Below, piece by piece: positions 14,855 to 23,307 of a DNA stretch of 26,894 bases. The stretch's first letter is position 1. Each line of letters begins with the position of its first letter. Where the stretch lies: contig CAKRTP010000010.1 in assembly GCA_934402155.1 (NCBI GenBank), positions 1-26,894 on the forward strand, in the 5' to 3' direction. The notes below the pieces were generated by a model, which saw nothing but the letters and a program-made list of their open reading frames with translations, was not told the DNA's origin and did not search any database. The position numbers were made by a program, and so were the translations under genes. This DNA comes from an uncultured Blautia sp. Its GTDB lineage: Bacteria > Bacillota > Clostridia > Lachnospirales > Lachnospiraceae.

Positions 14855-16690
14855 GTGAACAGACAGCCAGGCAAAATGGGTCTTTATCTGGTTTTAATCG
14901 TGATGCTGGTTGCAGGATATTTTTATCTGAACAACCAGGTGACATCCCAGAGTAATTATACTATGGAGAAACTGGAGCAGGCAGCACAGGACGGCAAGGT
15001 GACTTCTGCTTCTCTGTATCAGAACAGAGAAGTACCAACGGGATCTGTTACGGCAGAAATCAGCGGCGAAGGACAGAAAAAGGTTAATGTAACAGATGTA
15101 AATACTGCACAGGAGATTCTTGAGAAGTATGATATCCATCCGGATGTGAAGGATGTTCCACAGGAGAGTGTCTTTCTTACTGCATTTTTACCTGTGATCC
15201 TCACCGGAGTATTTATTCTTCTTATGTTTGTCATGATGAACAGACAGATGTCAGGAGGCGGCAGTAATTCCAAGATGATGAATTTTGGTAAAAGCCGTGC
15301 ACGAATGATGCTTCCGGATGACAAAAAAGTAACATTCAGGGATGTGGCAGGTCTTCAGGAAGAGAAAGAAGATCTGGCAGAAGTTGTGGATTTTCTCAAA
15401 TCTCCACAGAAATATACAGGCGTGGGAGCGAGAATCCCGAAAGGTGTCATCCTTGTAGGCCCTCCAGGAACAGGTAAGACTCTTCTTGCCAAAGCTGTGG
15501 CAGGAGAAGCGGGCGTTCCGTTTTTTTCAATTTCCGGTTCGGATTTTGTGGAGATGTTTGTAGGTGTCGGTGCATCGCGTGTCCGTGATCTTTTTGAGGA
15601 GGGCAAGAAGCATGCACCATGTATTATTTTTATTGATGAGATTGATGCAGTTGCAAGACAGCGTGGAACCGGTATGGGCGGCGGACATGATGAGAGAGAG
15701 CAGACTCTGAATCAGCTTCTTGTAGAGATGGACGGATTTGGAGTAAATGAGGGGATCATTGTCATAGCAGCTACCAACCGCGTGGATATTCTTGATCCGG
15801 CAATCCTGAGACCGGGGCGTTTTGACCGTAAGGTTGCTGTTGGCAGACCGGATGTCAAAGGTCGTGAGGAGATTCTTCGTGTTCATGCAAAGGATAAACC
15901 ACTTGGAGAGGATGTTGATCTTGCACAGATCGCACAGACGACAGCTGGATTTACAGGTGCAGATCTTGCGAATCTTCTGAATGAAGCTGCGATCATGGCT
16001 GCCAAGGCAGCGCGTTCCTATGTTACACAGCAGGATATCAAACGTGCCTTTATCAAAGTTGGTATCGGTGCAGAGAAGCGAAGCAAGGTCATTTCTGACA
16101 AAGAAAAGAAGATTACAGCCTATCATGAGGCCGGACATGCGATCCTGTTCCATGTTCTTCCTGATATGGACCCGGTTTATACGATTTCAATCATTCCGAC
16201 CGGTGTGGGAGCCGCCGGATATACCATGCCGCTTCCGGAAAATGATGAGATGTTCAATACAAAAGGCAAGATGCTTCAGGATATTACAACACTGCTTGGC
16301 GGCCGTGTTGCAGAGGAACTGATTTTTGGTGATATCACAACAGGTGCATCTAATGATATCAAACGTGCCACAGGAACCGCCCGTGCGATGGTCATGCAGT
16401 ATGGTATGTCAGATAAACTTGGACTGATCGCTTACGGTGATGAAGGTGACGAAGTGTTTATCGGACGTGATCTGGCTCATACCAGAAGCTACAGCGAAGA
16501 GGTGGCCAAGGAAATCGACCAGGAAGTTCATGATATTATTGACAGATGTCATGATAATGCACGGGAGATCATCACCCAGCATATGGATGTACTTCACAGG
16601 TGTGCAGCCCTTCTTTTAGAGAAGGAAAAGGTACACAGAGAAGAGTTTGAGGCACTTTTTACATCGGAAAAAGTTGAACTCAAAAAATGA
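14855..16690 (+). CDS. ftsH: ATP-dependent zinc metalloprotease FtsH
   Basis: Membrane-bound AAA+ protease degrading misassembled membrane proteins and some regulators, and needed for sporulation in B. subtilis. It has two transmembrane helices (about residues 8-25 and 107-130) around an extracytoplasmic segment, a Walker A motif GPPGTGKT (202-209), Walker [11 protein letters not shown], the second region of homology [20 protein letters not shown], and the zinc site HEAGH (424-428). Length 611 is slightly short at the C-terminus compared with 637 in B. subtilis. The start is GTG, ten bases after GGAG. It ends the hup-to-ftsH sporulation/division segment and is followed by two strong terminators. 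Confidence 0.96.
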   Translation: MNRQPGKMGLYLVLIVMLVAGYFYLNNQVTSQSNYTMEKLEQAAQDGKVTSASLYQNREVPTGSVTAEISGEGQKKVNVTDVNTAQEILEKYDIHPDVKDVPQESVFLTAFLPVILTGVFILLMFVMMNRQMSGGGSNSKMMNFGKSRARMMLPDDKKVTFRDVAGLQEEKEDLAEVVDFLKSPQKYTGVGARIPKGVILVGPPGTGKTLLAKAVAGEAGVPFFSISGSDFVEMFVGVGASRVRDLFEEGKKHAPCIIFIDEIDAVARQRGTGMGGGHDEREQTLNQLLVEMDGFGVNEGIIVIAATNRVDILDPAILRPGRFDRKVAVGRPDVKGREEILRVHAKDKPLGEDVDLAQIAQTTAGFTGADLANLLNEAAIMAAKAARSYVTQQDIKRAFIKVGIGAEKRSKVISDKEKKITAYHEAGHAILFHVLPDMDPVYTISIIPTGVGAAGYTMPLPENDEMFNTKGKMLQDITTLLGGRVAEELIFGDITTGASNDIKRATGTARAMVMQYGMSDKLGLIAYGDEGDEVFIGRDLAHTRSYSEEVAKEIDQEVHDIIDRCHDNAREIITQHMDVLHRCAALLLEKEKVHREEFEALFTSEKVELKK

Positions 16691-16836
16691 ATATACAACA
16701 TATACAAAAACAAGGTGTGAAATTTGTGAACTTTGTGCACACTTTTCGGTAGACGCATGGTACTATATACATCGTAAAAACCCCCCAATACATTATATAG
16801 TTTTTGCTACACCCCATAAGAAGAAATACCTTCTCC

Positions 16837-16867
16837 AAAAAAGACAGCTTATCCCGCTGTCTTTTTT
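16837..16867 (+). terminator. Bidirectional intrinsic terminator
   Basis: GACAGC (16843-16848) pairs with GCTGTC (16856-16861), flanked by six A on the left and six T on the right, so the stem can extend to 12 pairs and act on either strand. It lies in the 265-bp gap after ftsH, in which no gene is seen. Confidence 0.85.
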
Positions 16868-16872
16868 ACTTT

Positions 16873-16917
16873 GTCAAAATATTGCTGTAGTTGAGCAGCA
16901 GTATTTTGACGGTTTTT
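16873..16917 (+). terminator. Second, tandem terminator-like hairpin
   Basis: A 15-bp stem, with one G-U pair, is formed by 16873-16887 (begins GTCAAAATA) and 16896-16910 (ends TATTTTGAC), with an 8-base loop, followed by GGTTTTTAT. It sits six bases after the first terminator's T run and just before the promoter of the GH13 gene. Confidence 0.75.
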
Positions 16918-16920
16918 ATA

Positions 16921-16949
16921 TTGTGCTTTTGTAAATTATCAATTAGAAT
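16921..16949 (+). promoter_or_regulatory. Promoter for the GH13 gene
   Basis: TTGTGC (16921-16926) and TAGAAT (16944-16949) are 17 bp apart. Transcription would start near 16956, which rules out the upstream in-frame ATG at 16956 as the real start and supports the ATG at 16983. Confidence 0.55.
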
Positions 16950-16982
16950 AGACATATGCTAAAGAATAAGGGGACTTTGAAT

Positions 16983-19094
16983 ATGGAATGGGAAAACGAA
17001 GACATTACCAGAAAGATGCAGTATATTCTGAATATGCGGCCGGTACTGAATAAGGATGCTTTTTTCAGCGACGGAACGAGATATTACAGAAATCCTGCAG
17101 AACCAAAGGCGGGGGAATCGGTAGTGATCAGTTTCCGGACCCAGAAAAACAATGTAGATGCAGTATATCTTGTATCTGGTGACAGAAAATACAAAATGAA
17201 AATTTATAAGACGGTCAAAGGCTTTGATTATTATGCGGCCAGGATCGTGATGCCGGATAAAGTATTTCGATATCATTTTGAAATCCTGTATGGCTGGGTG
17301 ACGTGTTATTATAATCAACAGGGGGCCTGTACGGAAATACAGGAAAGAGAGGATTTTGAGATTTATCCGAACTTTCAGACACCGGACTGGGCAAAGGGCG
17401 CAGTCATGTATCAGATCTTTGTGGACCGTTTCTGTAATGGTGACAAGACAAATGATGTGCTGACGGATGAGTATTCTTATATTGGAGAACACTGTGAACA
17501 GGTGAAGAACTGGTCCAAGACACCTGCAGTTATGGGTGTACGGGAATTTTATGGCGGAGATCTTCAGGGTATTATGGATAAACTGGATTATCTCCAGGAT
17601 CTTGGGGTGGAGGTCATATATCTGAATCCCATCTTTGTATCACCGAGCAATCATAAATATGATACACAGGATTATGATTATGTGGATCCGCATTATGGCA
17701 GGATCGTAGAGGATTGTGATGGACTTCTGGAACCGTGGGATCGTGAAAATACTCACGCAGCCAAATATATCAGGAGAGTTACAGATAAGAAGAATCTGGA
17801 GGCCAGCAACCGGCTTTTTGCCGAACTGGTGCAGGAACTTCATAAACGAGGGATGAAAGTCATTCTTGATGGTGTGTTTAATCACTGCGGATCTTTTAAT
17901 AAGTGGATGGACCGTGAGCGGATCTATGAAGGCCAGGAGGGCTATGCACCGGGAGCATATATCTCTGCAGACAGTCCCTACCGTTATTTCTTTAATTTTA
18001 ATGACGAGGGCAGATGGCCGTACAATCCGTCATATGATGGATGGTGGACACATGATACACTTCCGAAACTTAACTACGAAGGATCAAAGGAACTCTATGA
18101 TTATGTGCTGGATATAGCACGTAAATGGGTTTCTGAGCCATATTGTATAGATGGATGGAGGCTGGATGTGGCGGCAGACCTTGGGCACAGTAATGAGTTC
18201 AACCATCAGTTCTGGAAAGATTTTCGAAAGGTGGTCAAGGACGCAAATCCGAATGCCCTGATCCTTGCAGAGCATTATGGCAACCCGGAGAGCTGGCTTA
18301 AGGGTGACGAATGGGATTCTGTCATGAACTATGATGCTTTTATGGAACCGGTGACATGGTTTCTGACCGGTATGGAGAAACACAGCGATGAATATCGGGA
18401 AGATTTGTATGGGAACAGTGATGCTTTTATCGGAGCTATGAAGACGCATATGAGTTCTCTTCATATGTCAGCACTTCATGTGGCAATGAATGAACTGTCA
18501 AACCACGATCATTCAAGATTCCTTACCAGAACGAACCGTCGTGTGGGAAGAGTTTCCTATGCGGGGGCACAGGCTGCTTCCGAAAATATCAACACAGCAG
18601 TTATGCGGGAAGCAATTGCGATTCAGATGACCTGGCCGGGAGCACCGACTGTTTATTACGGAGATGAGGCAGGTGTGTGTGGATTTACAGATCCGGATAA
18701 CCGTCGGACATATCCATGGGGCTATGAAGATAAAGAACTGCTTGAATTTTACAAAAAAATGATCGCAATCCACAAGGAATACAGGATCCTGCGGACAGGA
18801 TCACTTAAATTTCTGTGGAATGATTATCAAGGGCTGTGCTATGGCAGATTTTCTCATATTGAACAGATGATCGTTGTTCTGAACAACCGTGATGAAGGAA
18901 GAGAAGTTACGATCAAGGTCTGGCCGGCAGGAATCACCAGACTGGAAGAGGCTACGATGACCAGACTGATCCGCTCCAGCCAGGAAGGCTATACAGATCA
19001 GCCCAAAGATGTCATTGCCCGCGCAGGAATGCTAAATCTTTATCTGCCTCCGCGCAGTGTAACGCTGCTGCATCATAAAGATAAAATTTCATAG
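16983..19094 (+). CDS. Intracellular GH13 alpha-glucan hydrolase (neopullulanase/cyclomaltodextrinase-like)
   Basis: Hydrolyses alpha-glucosidic bonds in maltodextrins, cyclodextrins or pullulan fragments. The order is an N-terminal beta-rich domain (about residues 25-125), then the catalytic barrel starting at WAKGAVMYQIFVDRFCNGD. The GH13 conserved regions are clear: DGVFNH (D296), GWRLDVA with nucleophile D395, ILAEHYG with acid/base E430, and LSNHDHSRFL with D509. A short C-terminal beta domain follows. There is no signal peptide, so it acts on imported sugars. The ATG at 16983, with AAGGGGA eight bases upstream, gives 703 residues. It is a single-gene unit with its own promoter and terminator; no sugar transporter adjoins it. 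The exact specificity cannot be read from sequence. Confidence 0.9.
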   Translation: MEWENEDITRKMQYILNMRPVLNKDAFFSDGTRYYRNPAEPKAGESVVISFRTQKNNVDAVYLVSGDRKYKMKIYKTVKGFDYYAARIVMPDKVFRYHFEILYGWVTCYYNQQGACTEIQEREDFEIYPNFQTPDWAKGAVMYQIFVDRFCNGDKTNDVLTDEYSYIGEHCEQVKNWSKTPAVMGVREFYGGDLQGIMDKLDYLQDLGVEVIYLNPIFVSPSNHKYDTQDYDYVDPHYGRIVEDCDGLLEPWDRENTHAAKYIRRVTDKKNLEASNRLFAELVQELHKRGMKVILDGVFNHCGSFNKWMDRERIYEGQEGYAPGAYISADSPYRYFFNFNDEGRWPYNPSYDGWWTHDTLPKLNYEGSKELYDYVLDIARKWVSEPYCIDGWRLDVAADLGHSNEFNHQFWKDFRKVVKDANPNALILAEHYGNPESWLKGDEWDSVMNYDAFMEPVTWFLTGMEKHSDEYREDLYGNSDAFIGAMKTHMSSLHMSALHVAMNELSNHDHSRFLTRTNRRVGRVSYAGAQAASENINTAVMREAIAIQMTWPGAPTVYYGDEAGVCGFTDPDNRRTYPWGYEDKELLEFYKKMIAIHKEYRILRTGSLKFLWNDYQGLCYGRFSHIEQMIVVLNNRDEGREVTIKVWPAGITRLEEATMTRLIRSSQEGYTDQPKDVIARAGMLNLYLPPRSVTLLHHKDKIS

Positions 19095-19108
19095 TTGTCA
19101 GATATACG

Positions 19109-19154
19109 AAGTTCGGATCTGTGAAAATATCACAGGTTCGGACTTTGTTTTTTT
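19109..19154 (+). terminator. Intrinsic terminator after the GH13 gene
   Basis: A 16-bp stem pairs 19109-19124 with 19130-19145, including three G-U pairs, around the loop AAATA, followed by TGTTTTTTT. The T run directly precedes the next promoter. Confidence 0.92.
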
Positions 19155-19155
19155 C

Positions 19156-19184
19156 TTGACAGAATATAAATGGTATGTTACGAT
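19156..19184 (+). promoter_or_regulatory. Promoter for the amino-acid ABC transporter operon
   Basis: A consensus TTGACA (19156-19161), touching the T run of the preceding terminator, is followed after 17 bp by TACGAT (19179-19184), a 4-of-6 -10 match. TATACT at 19188-19193 is a better -10 but too far away. Confidence 0.5.
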
Positions 19185-19253
19185 AAGTATACTTTCACAC
19201 AGTAGAGTGGCTATGTGATAAATTGAAAAACAACATTAAGAGGAGATAGAAAT

Positions 19254-20126
19254 ATGAAGAAAAAAGCAGTTGCATTAATGCTGAGTACAATTATGGCTAT
19301 GGGAATGGTTTCTGCAGTAAGTGTGCAGGCAGGAGTGGCAGACAAGACTCTAATCGTTGGATTTGATGCAGAGTATCCTCCTTATGGATATATGGATGAG
19401 AACGGAGAGTATACGGGATTTGACCTGGAACTGGCACAGGCAGTATGTGATCTGGAGGGCTGGACCCTTGACAAAAAACCGATCAACTGGGATTCCAAGG
19501 ATATGGAACTGAATTCAGGTTCTATTGACTGTATCTGGAATGGATTTACAATGAACGGAAGAGAAGATGACTATACCTTCTCTGTACCATATGTTGATAA
19601 CAGTCAGGTGATCGTTGTGGCTGAGAATTCAGGTATTGACAAACTGACGGATCTGGCAGGCAAGACAGTTGGTGTTCAGGCAGCTTCCGCAGCACTTGAT
19701 CTTCTCAAGAGCGAAGAAGAGGGTGGCCAGAAAGAACTGGCAGATACTTTTGGAGCACTGAACGAATTTGCCGATTACAATACTGCATTTACAGAACTGC
19801 AGGCAGGAGCACTGGATGCACTCGCAATTGATATTGGTGTCGCAAAATACCAGCTTAATTCCAGAGGAGAAGGATTTAAGATTCTTGATGAGACACTGAA
19901 CACAGAGCAGTATGCAATCGGTTTCAAGAAAGGCAATGATGAGCTTTGCGATATTGTAAATGCAGATCTTCAGAAGCTGGCAGATGATGGAACTGTAGCG
20001 GAACTGGCAGAAAAATATGAGATTGCAGATATGGTAACACTCAAAGCTTCTGATAATGCAGAGGCAGAGGACACAGCGGCAGCAGAGGATGAGACACAGG
20101 AATCTGCTGAGGAAGACGCAGAATAA
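19254..20126 (+). CDS. Amino-acid ABC transporter substrate-binding protein (SBP family 3)
   Basis: Extracytoplasmic binding protein that captures an amino acid for the adjacent permease and ATPase. A classic signal peptide spans residues 1-26 (lysines, hydrophobic core, SVQA then G). The mature part opens with LIVGFDAEYPPYGYMDENGEYTGF, the hallmark of polar amino-acid binding proteins, followed by NGFTMNGREDDYTFSVPY and GKTVGVQAASAALDLL. There is no cysteine at the cleavage site, so it is not an obvious lipoprotein, unlike most Gram-positive binding proteins. The last 27 residues (264-290) are almost all Ala, Glu, Asp and Thr. AAGAGGAGAT precedes the ATG. The ligand (for example glutamine, cystine or a basic amino acid) cannot be decided. 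Confidence 0.9.
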   Translation: MKKKAVALMLSTIMAMGMVSAVSVQAGVADKTLIVGFDAEYPPYGYMDENGEYTGFDLELAQAVCDLEGWTLDKKPINWDSKDMELNSGSIDCIWNGFTMNGREDDYTFSVPYVDNSQVIVVAENSGIDKLTDLAGKTVGVQAASAALDLLKSEEEGGQKELADTFGALNEFADYNTAFTELQAGALDALAIDIGVAKYQLNSRGEGFKILDETLNTEQYAIGFKKGNDELCDIVNADLQKLADDGTVAELAEKYEIADMVTLKASDNAEAEDTAAAEDETQESAEEDAE

Positions 20127-20149
20127 TAAGACTGAAATACGAAATATAA

Positions 20150-20176
20150 GTTGCTGTGAACGGAGTGAACAGTAAC
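20150..20176 (+). mobile_element. MITE-like element, 27 bp, flanked by 8-bp direct repeats
   Basis: The ends GTTGCTGT and ACAGTAAC are inverted repeats with one mismatch (a G-U pair in RNA). AAATATAA lies immediately before (20142-20149) and immediately after (20177-20184). The sequence differs at a single base from the right end of the 142-bp element (2923-2949). It is the smallest copy and lies between the binding-protein gene and the permease gene of one operon. Confidence 0.7.
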
Positions 20177-20191
20177 AAATATAAGACATAT

Positions 20192-20226
20192 GGGATGCTC
20201 CCTGGGATCTCGCCGGGGAGCATCCC
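20192..20226 (+). promoter_or_regulatory. Strong intercistronic hairpin between binding-protein and permease genes
   Basis: GGGATGCTCCC (20192-20202) and GGGAGCATCCC (20216-20226) form a perfect 11-bp GC-rich stem. It is followed only by TGTTGTAAGTT, so termination should be partial at best. Such a hairpin usually raises the level of the upstream message over the downstream genes by stabilising its 3' end or by attenuation. Confidence 0.65.
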
Positions 20227-20252
20227 TGTTGTAAGTTAATGGAGGAAAAGAC

Positions 20253-20900
20253 ATGAGTTTTCAGGTAATGTTACAACAGCTTACCACAGGATTTGGCTCC
20301 ACGCTGGTCATCTTTTTTCTGACCCTGCTTTTTTCACTGCCTTTGGGCATGGTGGTCTATTTTGGAAGAGTGAGCCGCTTTAAACCACTTGGATGGATTG
20401 TAAAGGCCTATATTTCTATTATGAGGGGAACACCATTGATGCTGCAGCTGCTTCTGTGGTATTTCGGACCGTTTTACCTCTGGGGGATGAATATCGGAGG
20501 ATATAAATTTACAGCGATCATTCTGGGATGTTCACTGAACTATGCGGCTTATTTTGCTGAGATATATCGTTCAGGAATCGAATCTATTCCGACAGGACAG
20601 TATGAAGCAGCACAGCTTCTTGGATACAATAAAAGTCAGACATTTTTCAAGATTGTACTTCCGCAGGTTGTGAAGATCGTGCTTCCGTCAGTGACAAATG
20701 AGGTGATCACCCTGGTTAAGGATACTTCGCTTGTATATTCTGTATCTTATATTGAAATGTTTGCTCTTGCAAAACAGATTGCAGCAGCGCAGACAACGGT
20801 TATTCCGTTTGTGATCGCAGGTGTATTCTATTATATTTTCAATTTTGTGGTTGCATGGGTAATGGAATGGTTTGAAAAGAAACTGAATTATTATCATTAG
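20253..20900 (+). CDS. Amino-acid ABC transporter permease (HisM/GlnP family)
   Basis: Inner subunit of a polar amino-acid importer. The 215-residue protein has about five membrane helices, beginning at residues 13-38 (TGFGSTLVIFFLTLLFSLPL), the family sequence SIMRGTPLMLQLLLWYF (55-71), and the EAA coupling loop YEAAQLLGYNKSQTFFKIVLPQ (117-138) that contacts the ATPase. The predicted homodimer would form the pore. ATGGAGGAAAAG precedes the ATG. Upstream lie the 27-bp element and the strong hairpin, and the ATPase gene follows after 12 bp. Confidence 0.93.
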   Translation: MSFQVMLQQLTTGFGSTLVIFFLTLLFSLPLGMVVYFGRVSRFKPLGWIVKAYISIMRGTPLMLQLLLWYFGPFYLWGMNIGGYKFTAIILGCSLNYAAYFAEIYRSGIESIPTGQYEAAQLLGYNKSQTFFKIVLPQVVKIVLPSVTNEVITLVKDTSLVYSVSYIEMFALAKQIAAAQTTVIPFVIAGVFYYIFNFVVAWVMEWFEKKLNYYH

Positions 20901-20912
20901 GAGGGATTTGGT

Positions 20913-21683
20913 GTGAGTATGAATCTTCTTGAAATGAACCATATCAAAAAACAATTCGACGGACTTCAGGTGCTGAAAGATGTTTCCATCCATGTAGAGG
21001 AAGGTGAGGTGCTTTCCATCATCGGACCTTCCGGCTCAGGAAAATCAACTCTGCTTCGCTGTGCAACGCTTCTGACACACATTGACGGCGGTGAGATCAG
21101 CTACATGGGCAAAAAGGCAATCTGGACCGAAAATAATAAAGTATGTATGCCGTCTAAGAATGAGATCAGGGAGATCCAGTCCTGTTTTGGGCTGGTGTTT
21201 CAGAATTTTAATCTTTTCCCACATTTTACGGTAATGAAAAATATCACGGACGCACCGATTCATGTGCAGAAAAGAAACAAAAAGGAAGTGTATCAGGAAG
21301 CCAGGGAACTTCTTGCAAAGATGGGACTTTCGGACAAGGAAGATGCCTATCCGTATCAGCTTTCCGGCGGACAGTGCCAGCGAGTTGCGATTGCAAGAGC
21401 TCTTGCATTGAATCCGAAGATACTGTTTTTTGATGAACCGACATCTGCTCTCGATCCGGAACTTACAGGTGAAGTTCTTAGAGTTATCCGCTCCCTGGCA
21501 GATATTCACATTACAATGGTGATCGTGACACATGAGATGAATTTTGCAAGAGATATCTCGGACAGAGTGATCTTTATGGATCAGGGTGTGATCGCAGTGG
21601 AGGGAACTCCGTCGGAGGTATTTTCTTCCAGTAACGTCAGAATGAAGGAATTCCTTGGCAAATTTCATCAGGGAGAAGAATAA
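20913..21683 (+). CDS. Amino-acid ABC transporter ATP-binding protein
   Basis: ATPase subunit driving the importer. It has Walker [10 protein letters not shown] (38-46), a Q-loop in [16 protein letters not shown], the signature [15 protein letters not shown] (150-164), Walker [14 protein letters not shown] (170-182) and the switch histidine in VIVTHEMNF. At 256 residues it matches the GlnQ/HisP family. The GTG start at 20913 is eight bases after AGGAGGG; the ATG two codons later is less well spaced. Last gene of the operon. No terminator was found before the purB promoter. Confidence 0.95.
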   Translation: MSMNLLEMNHIKKQFDGLQVLKDVSIHVEEGEVLSIIGPSGSGKSTLLRCATLLTHIDGGEISYMGKKAIWTENNKVCMPSKNEIREIQSCFGLVFQNFNLFPHFTVMKNITDAPIHVQKRNKKEVYQEARELLAKMGLSDKEDAYPYQLSGGQCQRVAIARALALNPKILFFDEPTSALDPELTGEVLRVIRSLADIHITMVIVTHEMNFARDISDRVIFMDQGVIAVEGTPSEVFSSSNVRMKEFLGKFHQGEE

Positions 21684-21688
21684 AGGGA

Positions 21689-21717
21689 TTGCTTTTGGTC
21701 AGGCAATGTTATATAAT
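21689..21717 (+). promoter_or_regulatory. Promoter for purB
   Basis: TTGCTT (21689-21694) and a perfect TATAAT (21712-21717) are separated by 17 bp. Transcription would begin near 21724. Confidence 0.65.
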
Positions 21718-21743
21718 TTTCAGCGTAAAGAGAGAAAAAGATC

Positions 21744-21765
21744 AACCGCAGCTACCCCTGCGGTT
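21744..21765 (+). promoter_or_regulatory. Leader hairpin upstream of purB
   Basis: AACCGCAG (21744-21751) pairs perfectly with CTGCGGTT (21758-21765) around CTACCC. No T run follows, so it is not a terminator. The ribosome binding site GGATAGGAG is free, about 10 bases further on. No purine riboswitch aptamer is recognised. Confidence 0.5.
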
Positions 21766-21791
21766 AATCTAGTGAGAGGATAGGAGTAAAT

Positions 21792-23225
21792 ATGAGTACA
21801 GACAGATATGTAAGCCCCCTTTCAGAGCGTTATGCCAGCAAGGAAATGCAGTATATTTTTTCTCCGGATATGAAATTCCGTACATGGAGAAGATTGTGGA
21901 TCGCTCTGGCAGAAACAGAAAAAGAGCTTGGCCTCAATATCACCCAGGAGCAGATTGATGAACTTAAGGCTCACAAGGATGATATCAATTATGATGTGGC
22001 CAGGGAGAGAGAACGTCAGGTACGTCATGACGTTATGTCCCATGTGTATGCATATGGAGTACAGTGCCCGAAAGCAAAGGGAATCATTCATCTGGGTGCA
22101 ACCTCCTGTTATGTAGGAGATAATACAGATATTATTGTGATGGCAGAAGCTCTCAGACTGGTTCAGAAGAAACTGGTCAATGTAATTGCAGAGCTCTCCA
22201 GATTTGCAGATAAATACAAAGATCAGCCGACGCTGGCATTTACCCATTTTCAGCCGGCACAGCCGACAACTGTTGGTAAACGTGCTACATTATGGACACA
22301 GGAATTCCTGATGGATCTCGAGGACCTGGAATATGTTCTCGGAAGTCTTAAGCTTCTTGGTTCCAAAGGAACTACAGGAACACAGGCAAGTTTCCTGGAG
22401 CTTTTTGACGGAGATCAGGAGACAATCGACAAGATCGATCCGATGATCGCAGAGAAGATGGGATTCGAGCAGTGCTATCCGGTTTCAGGACAGACTTACT
22501 CCCGTAAGGTTGATACCAGAGTCCTGAACATTCTTGCAGGTATTGCGGCAAGTGCACATAAAATGTCAAACGATATTCGACTGCTTCAGCATCTCAAAGA
22601 AGTTGAGGAACCATTTGAAAAATCCCAGATCGGATCTTCTGCAATGGCATACAAGAGAAATCCTATGAGAAGTGAACGTATTGCTTCTCTTTCCAGATAT
22701 GTGATGATCGATGCCCTGAATCCGGCAATCACTTCTGCTACACAGTGGTTTGAGAGAACTCTGGATGATTCTGCAAACAAGCGTCTCAGTATTCCGGAAG
22801 GCTTCCTTGCAATTGACGGCATCCTTGATCTTTGCCTGAATGTAGTAGACGGACTTGTAGTATATCCTAAAGTAATTGAGAAACATATGCTGGCAGAGCT
22901 TCCGTTCATGGCAACTGAAAATATCATGATGGATGCAGTTAAGGCAGGCGGGGACCGTCAGGAACTTCATGAGCGTATCCGTGAACTTTCAATGGAAGCA
23001 GGACGTACTGTGAAAGTAGAAGGAAAGGATAACAACCTTCTTGAACTGATCGCAGCAGATCCGGCCTTCAACCTGACAATCGAAGAGCTTCGCAAGTCCA
23101 TGGATCCTTCCAGATATGTTGGAAGAGCCAAAGAGCAGACTACAGCGTTCGTCGAAAAGGTAGTACAGCCGGTTCTTGATGAACACAAAGATATGCTGGG
23201 AATCAAGGCAGAAATCAATGTGTGA
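21792..23225 (+). CDS. purB: Adenylosuccinate lyase
   Basis: Cleaves SAICAR to AICAR in the IMP pathway and adenylosuccinate to AMP plus fumarate. The fumarase/aspartase-superfamily signature GSSAMAYKRNPMRSERI lies at residues 281-297, including the mobile catalytic serine. Other typical elements are HDVMSHVYAY (around 78-87), IHLGATSCYVGDN (around 101-113) and THFQPAQPTTVGKR (around 152-165). At 477 residues it is the longer form, similar to vertebrate-like PurB, against about 430 in B. subtilis. Its own promoter and leader hairpin lie upstream; purA follows after 82 bp and is likely co-transcribed, completing IMP to AMP. Confidence 0.95.
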   Translation: MSTDRYVSPLSERYASKEMQYIFSPDMKFRTWRRLWIALAETEKELGLNITQEQIDELKAHKDDINYDVARERERQVRHDVMSHVYAYGVQCPKAKGIIHLGATSCYVGDNTDIIVMAEALRLVQKKLVNVIAELSRFADKYKDQPTLAFTHFQPAQPTTVGKRATLWTQEFLMDLEDLEYVLGSLKLLGSKGTTGTQASFLELFDGDQETIDKIDPMIAEKMGFEQCYPVSGQTYSRKVDTRVLNILAGIAASAHKMSNDIRLLQHLKEVEEPFEKSQIGSSAMAYKRNPMRSERIASLSRYVMIDALNPAITSATQWFERTLDDSANKRLSIPEGFLAIDGILDLCLNVVDGLVVYPKVIEKHMLAELPFMATENIMMDAVKAGGDRQELHERIRELSMEAGRTVKVEGKDNNLLELIAADPAFNLTIEELRKSMDPSRYVGRAKEQTTAFVEKVVQPVLDEHKDMLGIKAEINV

Positions 23226-23307
23226 TGTCAGGGCGTAACGTCTGAGTCCGCATAAAGCAAATAGAGAATAAACAGATCAAATAAGACACAAGGAGGAAGA
23301 ATGTGTT

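Noticed and set aside
16718..16756. Imperfect inverted repeat GTGTG...CACAC after ftsH as a terminator
   Set aside because: The loop is about 18 bases and the stem is short; the two hairpins further down are far better candidates.
16647..16934. Reading frame of 95 codons after ftsH
   Set aside because: It begins inside ftsH in another frame and runs through two terminators and AT-rich DNA; no ribosome binding site or motif supports it.
16956..16982. ATG at 16956 as the start of the GH13 gene
   Set aside because: It coincides with the predicted transcription start and has no ribosome binding site; the ATG at 16983 has AAGGGGA at good spacing.
21718..21791. Purine riboswitch or PurR site before purB
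   Set aside because: Only a simple 8-bp hairpin is seen; the conserved aptamer core of purine riboswitches and a terminator are missing.
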